Shown here piece by piece: positions 41,447 through 43,737 of a stretch of DNA of 43,737 bases (the first letter of the stretch is position 1; every line of letters begins with the position of its first letter). Where the stretch lies: assembly GCA_050789255.1 (NCBI GenBank), contig JBOZRQ010000019.1, positions 1 to 43,737 of the forward strand, in the 5' to 3' direction. The translations under genes were made by a program, and so were the position numbers. Source of the DNA: JBOZRQ01 sp050789255. Its GTDB lineage: Bacteria; Bacillota; Sulfobacillia; Symbiobacteriales; Symbiobacteriaceae. The notes under the pieces are model-generated. The model had not been told where the DNA came from, did no database searches, and saw only the letters and a list, made by a program, of their open reading frames with translations.

Positions 41447-42228
41447 TATACTTCTGGTGCACTCAGGAATTCGACGATCATCGGTACCAGCCACTGCGTC
41501 CGGGCTGTCACCTTCATATGATCGGTGCCAGGGAGTATAACGAGATTTGCGCTTGGGAGGAGTGCGAAAGTCTCAACTGCATGTTCAGGGCGGATTACGT
41601 CGGCATCACCCGCGACAACAAGCACCGGTGCGGTAATACCACGGACCACCTCATTTGGGATGTCCTTGAAGTCCCGCATACGCTGGGCGGCCTTGTCGTG
41701 GAACAACCGCAGGTTCTCCGGGTGCGGTGCGACGTTGAGGTACTCCTGCTGCAGTTCCTGAGGCATGTTCTCCAGCGTGGCAGTGGCCATTGCATCCCAA
41801 AGCCACGGATAAGCGCCATCGCGTTTTAGAAGGGTCGACGCTAGCACCAGCTTGCGCACGACTCCCGGGTGCCGGATGGCCACCTGCAACGCAATGGTTC
41901 CGCCATTGCTGAAACCCAAGAGATCGGCTTTCTTGATGTGCAGGTAATCCAATAGCGCCGCAGTGTCGTCTGCCGACTGCTCAAAGCTGAAGGGCCGATC
42001 GAGAATATCGGCCGTATGTCCGTAGCCCTGTTGCTCGAACGCAATAACCTGCCGGTCCTGCGCAAGCTCAGGGAGGATGTGACCGAAGGAGGTCACGATT
42101 GTGTCGCCCCCACCATGCAAAAGCACGAGCGGGGGGTGGGCGGGAGTCTCCTTACCGTGGATCTCGAAGTACAGTTGGAGTCCGTTGACCGGAGCATAGC
42201 CGGTCTGAACGGGTTGCCCGTGCCTCAT
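41446..42228 (-). CDS. Alpha/beta hydrolase
   Basis: A 260-aa alpha/beta-hydrolase. VLLHGGGDT supplies the oxyanion hole, Ser107 in the GFSNGG nucleophile elbow, Asp210 in GDADVI and His237 in GTDHM complete the triad. VIAFEQQGYGHTADI matches the conserved strand-4 region. No signal peptide is seen. ATG at 42228 follows GAGGAG by nine nt. Substrate is unknown; esterase, lactonase and epoxide hydrolase relatives share this layout. Confidence 0.93.
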   Translation of the reverse strand: MRHGQPVQTGYAPVNGLQLYFEIHGKETPAHPPLVLLHGGGDTIVTSFGHILPELAQDRQVIAFEQQGYGHTADILDRPFSFEQSADDTAALLDYLHIKKADLLGFSNGGTIALQVAIRHPGVVRKLVLASTLLKRDGAYPWLWDAMATATLENMPQELQQEYLNVAPHPENLRLFHDKAAQRMRDFKDIPNEVVRGITAPVLVVAGDADVIRPEHAVETFALLPSANLVILPGTDHMKVTARTQWLVPMIVEFLSAPEV

Positions 42229-42269
42229 GATGGAACACTCCTCTTCGACTCGGGCCCTGTGTGGTTAGA

Positions 42270-42821
42270 CTATTCGGCGAACACATCATCCACAGCCAGG
42301 ACCAGGCCGGGCAGCAGCGGCGACACCACCACTGAACCCATCGGAAAGACCCGTGACGTCTCGAGCCCGGCAGGGCCAAGGACCAACACCTCGATGGTGG
42401 ACGACGCCGGATCCACTACCCAGTACTCTCGCACTCCATACTTTCCGTACAACTTTCGCTTGAGTACCTGATCGCGACTCGCTGTGGACGGTGAAAGGAC
42501 CTCCACGACCAGATCGGGAGCGCCGTGCACGCCACCGTTGGGATGAATGATCGACAGCCTCTGCCGTACGATGTACATAACGTCCGGCTGAACCACATTG
42601 TCACTGGACAGGATCACGTCGGTCGGGGCAGGGAGGACCTGACCCAACCCGTTGGTCTCACTATGAACCGACAGACGCACTGCCAGTTTCAGCAAGATAC
42701 GCTGATGGCGGGCTGTTGGAGCCGGAGTCACCAGCAATTCCCCCTCCAGGAGTTCGTACCGCTTGTCTTCCGGCAACAGCAAGTAATCCTCATACGTAAA
42801 CCGAGGACCTGGCAACGACAT
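42270..42821 (-). CDS. Uma2-family (DUF820) endonuclease-like protein
   Basis: A 183-aa PD-(D/E)xK-fold protein. YELLEGELLVTPAPTARHQ, QPDVMYI (Asp80), APDLVVEVLSPST (Asp103, Glu107), a following KRKLYGKYGVREYWVVDP (Lys121-Lys125) give a complete nuclease-like active site. Family members are abundant in cyanobacteria and some Firmicutes; their biological role is unclear. ATG at 42821 has AAAGGGGG six nt upstream, and a good promoter sits just upstream. A frame running to 43250 would read through that promoter and is rejected. The hydrolase start lies 41 nt after its stop. Confidence 0.92.
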   Translation of the reverse strand: MSLPGPRFTYEDYLLLPEDKRYELLEGELLVTPAPTARHQRILLKLAVRLSVHSETNGLGQVLPAPTDVILSSDNVVQPDVMYIVRQRLSIIHPNGGVHGAPDLVVEVLSPSTASRDQVLKRKLYGKYGVREYWVVDPASSTIEVLVLGPAGLETSRVFPMGSVVVSPLLPGLVLAVDDVFAE

Positions 42822-42855
42822 GGACAGCCCCCTTTCCCTGGGTTCTCCTACGATG

Positions 42856-42884
42856 AGTATAGATAGAAACGAGTACGTCGTCAA
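42856..42884 (-). promoter_or_regulatory. Promoter of the Uma2-family gene
   Basis: On the minus strand TTGACG (42884-42879), 17-bp spacer, TATACT (42861-42856). Both hexamers match 5 of 6. Initiation near 42849 gives a ~28-nt leader. The hydrolase gene downstream may share it. Confidence 0.78.
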
Positions 42885-42899
42885 AGGACTCGGTCCCCA

Positions 42900-42934
42900 G
42901 CCCTCCTCCTCTCTTTTCGGAAGGAGGGCCTTTT
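42900..42934 (+). terminator. Orphan plus-strand terminator-like hairpin
   Basis: GCCCTCCT (42900-42907) pairs with AGGAGGGC (42922-42929) around a 14-nt loop and is followed by CTTTTG. No plus-strand gene is recognised upstream of it, so it may block read-through or end a short antisense RNA. Confidence 0.4.
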
Positions 42935-43010
42935 GCGTTTCGAACCATTCTGGCGCCGCCACCGTATTCACTGGTAGGTGGAAGAATATGGGGAAGCAGG
43001 AGTTGAGGCG

Positions 43011-43385
43011 ATGGTCGAGGCTGAGCGGCGCCCAATCGACTCGGTGCGAACAGTCATGCCGGTGGTGGCGGTGGTCGGCGCCCTGGTTTTGCTGGTGGCG
43101 GTCGCATGGACCCAGTTCCTGTCTCCGGTCGGTTCGTACCGCAAAACCATTGAGGTGCCCATCCCCACGGAGCTTACGGAAAAGCTGTGGGGCTCCAAGG
43201 CAACCTTGGTGATTACCGCTGAGGACGGAAGCACCGGCAAGGTCCGTCACTGGGCCGTCTCCAACCAGGACCAGTTGCGCCTGCTCGGGTTCAGCGGCAG
43301 GCGCCGGAACGTTACCTACACCACGCTGAATGTCAGCTGGCCCGACGGGCGCACCGAAACCGCCCAGGTGGAGATTCGCCTGTGA
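43011..43385 (+). CDS. Hypothetical single-pass membrane protein
   Basis: A 124-aa protein with one N-terminal hydrophobic helix (about 17-37, VMPVVAVVGALVLLVAVAW) and an extracytoplasmic beta-rich domain (KTIEVPIPTELTEKLWGSKATLVITAEDGSTGKVRHW). I do not recognise the family. ATG at 43011 has AGGAG eight nt upstream; the longer GTG at 42978 lacks one. Its stop overlaps the next start (GTGA), so the pair is coupled. Confidence 0.7.
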   Translation: MVEAERRPIDSVRTVMPVVAVVGALVLLVAVAWTQFLSPVGSYRKTIEVPIPTELTEKLWGSKATLVITAEDGSTGKVRHWAVSNQDQLRLLGFSGRRRNVTYTTLNVSWPDGRTETAQVEIRL

Positions 43386-43627
43386 TTCGCAAAGTGGCCC
43401 GGTACTTTACGCTGGCAGCGGGGCTGGCTGCCTCCCTCGCTGCGTACGACGTGGTTGCGATACGTCTTTCGAGGTGGCTCCAAGCTCAGTGGGGGCTCAA
43501 CCACTACGTGGAGGCGGTCTTCCTCGGCATGGTGGCGGGCGCCCTGGTGGCCCTGCCGTTCTGGTGGGCCCTGTGGCGACTATTTAGACGCTCTCCGAAC
43601 CAAGCGCAAAAAGGCACTCCTGCGTGA
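43382..43627 (+). CDS. Small membrane protein of unknown function
   Basis: An 81-aa protein with two hydrophobic segments (about 7-29 and 43-67) and a basic tail. The GTG at 43382 overlaps the stop of the preceding gene as GTGA, with GTGGAG upstream. The family is not recognised. A partner role with the preceding single-pass protein is inferred from the coupling. Confidence 0.65.
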   Translation: MIRKVARYFTLAAGLAASLAAYDVVAIRLSRWLQAQWGLNHYVEAVFLGMVAGALVALPFWWALWRLFRRSPNQAQKGTPA

Positions 43628-43643
43628 GCAGGGGTGCCTTTCA
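43609..43643 (+). terminator. Intrinsic terminator of the small membrane protein pair
   Basis: AAAGGCACTCCTGC and GCAGGGGTGCCTTT form a 14-bp stem with one G-T wobble around a GTGA loop, ending in CCTTTC. The stop codon of the 81-aa gene lies inside the loop. Confidence 0.65.
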
Positions 43644-43737
43644 GGTCGCTGACAAACGGGTCATGGCGGCGAATGGTGCATTCAACATGCAAGGTGGTGC
43701 ATAAGGGAAAGCCCGACGCATCCATCGGCGACCTACA

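Noticed and set aside
43643..43737. Possible end of an insertion element at the right edge
   Set aside because: AGGTCGC and GCGACCT form only a 7-bp inverted pair over ~90 bp, with no transposase or direct repeats. The window ends before it can be judged.

Overview
High-GC DNA (mostly above 60% by eye) with strong AGGAGG-type ribosome binding sites, frequent GTG/TTG starts, a CCA-encoding tRNA, gatCAB, an SLH-domain protein, STAND-type regulators and a c-di-AMP (ydaO-type) riboswitch. Together these suggest a GC-rich Firmicutes-grade bacterium. Symbiobacterium or a close relative is my best guess; that is inference from recalled gene content, not a database result.

Left edge (1-500): the 5' end of a 16S rRNA gene on the minus strand, preceded by tRNA-Arg(ACG), with two promoter candidates. 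510-5192 (minus): an operon of a large STAND ATPase/BTAD regulator, an LD-carboxypeptidase and a DUF4389 membrane protein. 5327-9129: an Asp-box lipoprotein, a DUF421/DUF4363 pair, a polytopic membrane protein and an unknown protein with a long leader. 9425-16888: a MalT-like LuxR regulator facing an ABC transporter-oligoendopeptidase F operon, then a VOC protein behind a perfect 30-bp palindrome and a CPBP protease homologue.

17051-20303 (minus): gatC-gatA-gatB, the Glu/Asp-tRNA amidotransferase, with a terminator and promoter. 20487-30528: a CHASE3 chemoreceptor, an HD-GYP protein, an SLH protein with a beta-propeller-like N-terminus, a subtilisin-like lipoprotein protease, and a convergent penicillin acylase-family enzyme.

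30612-36965 is the most unusual region. Four tandem GT2 glycosyltransferase paralogues (minus) repeat with an exact 833-nt period. They diverge from a sugar formyltransferase, a Gfo/Idh dehydrogenase and a DegT aminotransferase (plus). The plus arm looks like the WlbA/WlbE-type 3-amino-sugar logic with a formyltransferase in place of the usual acetyltransferase. I infer that it makes an N-formylated sugar nucleotide and that the minus arm may use it.

37054-43737: a TetR regulator with a candidate operator at its start site, then a YciI-like protein. A LysR regulator diverges from a Re-citrate-synthase-like enzyme, with a palindromic T-N11-A box centred near -65. A c-di-AMP riboswitch precedes a secreted CAP-domain protein. 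An alpha/beta hydrolase, a Uma2-family protein and two small coupled membrane proteins close the window. I see no transposase, integrase, phage module or CRISPR array.
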